A DNA stretch of 14,134 bases. It comes from CAZUSO01 sp964622775 (lineage in GTDB: Bacteria; Bacteroidota; Bacteroidia; Chitinophagales; Chitinophagaceae). Of the stretch, positions 13,451 through 14,134 are shown piece by piece. Below the pieces are notes generated by a model. That model did not search any database. It was not told where the DNA came from and saw only the letters and a program-made list of their open reading frames with translations. Location of the stretch: assembly GCA_964622775.1 (NCBI GenBank), contig CAZUSO010000071.1:1-14134 (forward strand), written 5' to 3'. The translations under genes and the position numbers were made by a program. Each line of letters starts with the position of its first letter. Positions within the stretch are counted from its first letter, which is position 1.

Positions 13451-14134
13451 TTATTTACATAATAACTTTTGGAATTCAGTAGGAAAATCTGTTTTCATTT
13501 TATATCTCCATCTCCATCTCTGTATCTCGTCTTGAGTTCTTATAAAGTTAAGTCCATCTTGCCTTACAAACATTGATGCAAGATACTTGGCGTGGAAAAG
13601 TGTTACCCATGACTCTTTATCATTATCTGCAATGTAATTATATATCGGAAGAGTATCAAATAGTCGCAAGAAAACGCTACCGATTTGTTTAATGTCATCA
13701 CTTATTATATGGTAATCGCTTGTCTTTAATTTCACTGATATTTCTTTGAAATCATCATATAAATGGATATTCTTTTCGTTGAAGTCAGATTTTTCTATGT
13801 GAATTAAGAGTTTCTCAATATGAATATAAGCATTCAGAAATTCTATCCAGTTTTCAGGTTCTTCAAATTTATGTGGATATATGTCACTATCAATATTATT
13901 AGTTGAGTAAAAATTTAGATAAAATTTTGCTCTATTGAAATCCTTTTCTTCTTGATAAGAATACCAACTCACGTATTTTAATCGATTTAGCCAAACATTA
14001 TTTGGTTTGAATGTTTTGGCACGGTTTGAAGCCCAAATGAGAAAATCAACAACTTGTAATCTTGGTTCATTTTTATTTCTGGCATTGTTAATTTTATATA
14101 GATTTCTTAATTTTGTGTCTAAAAGTCTTATGAA
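13451..14134 (-). CDS. Possible DUF3800-family protein, 5' end beyond window
   Basis: The frame is open from the stop at 13451-13453 right to the window edge, giving 227 residues with no start, so a GTG at 13972 is internal rather than the true start. The upstream part reads KLRNLYKINNARNKNEP followed by RLQVVDFLIWASNRAK (about residues 25-40). The pattern 'basic, then LQ-x-x-D-hydrophobic-x-x-A-x-x-R' resembles the C-terminal LQ-x-AD motif of DUF3800, an RNase-H-like-fold family frequent in accessory and defence-rich regions. About 185 further residues follow, mostly helical and rich in Tyr, Phe, Asp and Lys, ending RRWRYKMK-like then FPTEFQKLLCK; I recognise no domain there, and the tail is longer than typical. 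The family call rests on one motif and is tentative; the ORF itself is secure. rmuC follows downstream on the same strand. Confidence 0.6.
   Translation of the reverse strand, partial: FIRLLDTKLRNLYKINNARNKNEPRLQVVDFLIWASNRAKTFKPNNVWLNRLKYVSWYSYQEEKDFNRAKFYLNFYSTNNIDSDIYPHKFEEPENWIEFLNAYIHIEKLLIHIEKSDFNEKNIHLYDDFKEISVKLKTSDYHIISDDIKQIGSVFLRLFDTLPIYNYIADNDKESWVTLFHAKYLASMFVRQDGLNFIRTQDEIQRWRWRYKMKTDFPTEFQKLLCK

Larger units (their letters stand above)
11523..14134. mobile_element. Possible edge of an integrated island at tRNA-Leu (tentative)
   Basis: Evidence is circumstantial: a tRNA gene on the boundary, a tandem repeat immediately inside, a clear fall to AT-rich sequence (roughly one third GC on lines counted by eye, against about one half in the receptor gene), and accessory-type genes (RmuC and a DUF3800-like protein) on the opposite strand. 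No integrase and no second copy of the tRNA 3' end is visible within the window. The right limit is unknown and the exact left junction is a guess. Confidence 0.35.

Noticed and set aside
13451..13972. 173-residue gene starting at GTG 13972
   Set aside because: The frame continues open and protein-like to the window edge, including the LQVVDFL motif, so the GTG is internal and the gene is truncated.
1..14134. CRISPR array, rRNA or prophage structural genes
   Set aside because: No regularly spaced repeats, rRNA-like sequence or phage structural genes were seen; the holin-family gene belongs to a chromosomal YqjE-like group.

Overview
The window looks like a Bacteroidota chromosome segment, probably Chitinophagia-like (the class is an inference). 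Four promoter elements match or approach the Bacteroidota form TTG/TTTG-N19-TAnnTTTG, most genes lack a good Shine-Dalgarno sequence, and there is an ExbB-ExbD-ExbD-TonB operon with the Bacteroidota-type TonB N-terminus (NKAYGGYELR) next to an 807-residue TonB-dependent receptor with an N-terminal carboxypeptidase-regulatory-like domain. Bases from about 250 to 11,500 are moderately GC-rich by eye; the last ~2.6 kb is clearly AT-rich.

Layout. (1) 1-222: right end of an IS1-family element, with the C-terminus of its transposase and its terminal GGTAATG inverted repeat, abutting a terminator hairpin. (2) 1982 down to 273, minus strand: four tightly packed genes for a YtxH-like glycine-zipper protein, a holin-superfamily-III (YqjE-like) membrane protein, a basic protein with no recognised domain, and an outer-membrane beta-barrel protein. 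(3) 2190-3215: AI-2E-family permease. (4) 3473-5305: mutL with a TTG start and a degenerate C-terminal endonuclease motif. (5) 5414-8656: a strong promoter, exbB, two exbD paralogs, a hairpin with a UUCG loop, tonB, then a rho-independent terminator. (6) 8910-11333: TonB-dependent receptor. (7) 11337-11513: promoter, tRNA-Leu(CAA) and its terminator. (8) 11523-14134: a perfect 11-bp tandem repeat, a second plus-facing terminator, then AT-rich minus-strand genes for RmuC and a 5'-truncated protein that looks like DUF3800. This last block resembles one end of an element integrated at the tRNA.

How the parts fit. The ExbB/ExbD/ExbD/TonB complex would couple the proton gradient across the inner membrane to outer-membrane receptors; the neighbouring receptor is a natural but unproven client. 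The minus-strand four-gene cluster looks like an envelope module whose first three genes recall the yqjD-yqjE-yqjK order of E. coli. MutL is a core mismatch-repair protein. The most unusual points are the tRNA-Leu/tandem-repeat/composition junction with its RmuC-DUF3800 pair, the YqjDEK-like module ending in a beta-barrel gene, the hairpin splitting tonB from the proton-channel genes, and the loss of the MutL endonuclease motif. I do not see a clearly new multi-gene system fully contained in the window; the best candidate lies partly beyond the right edge.
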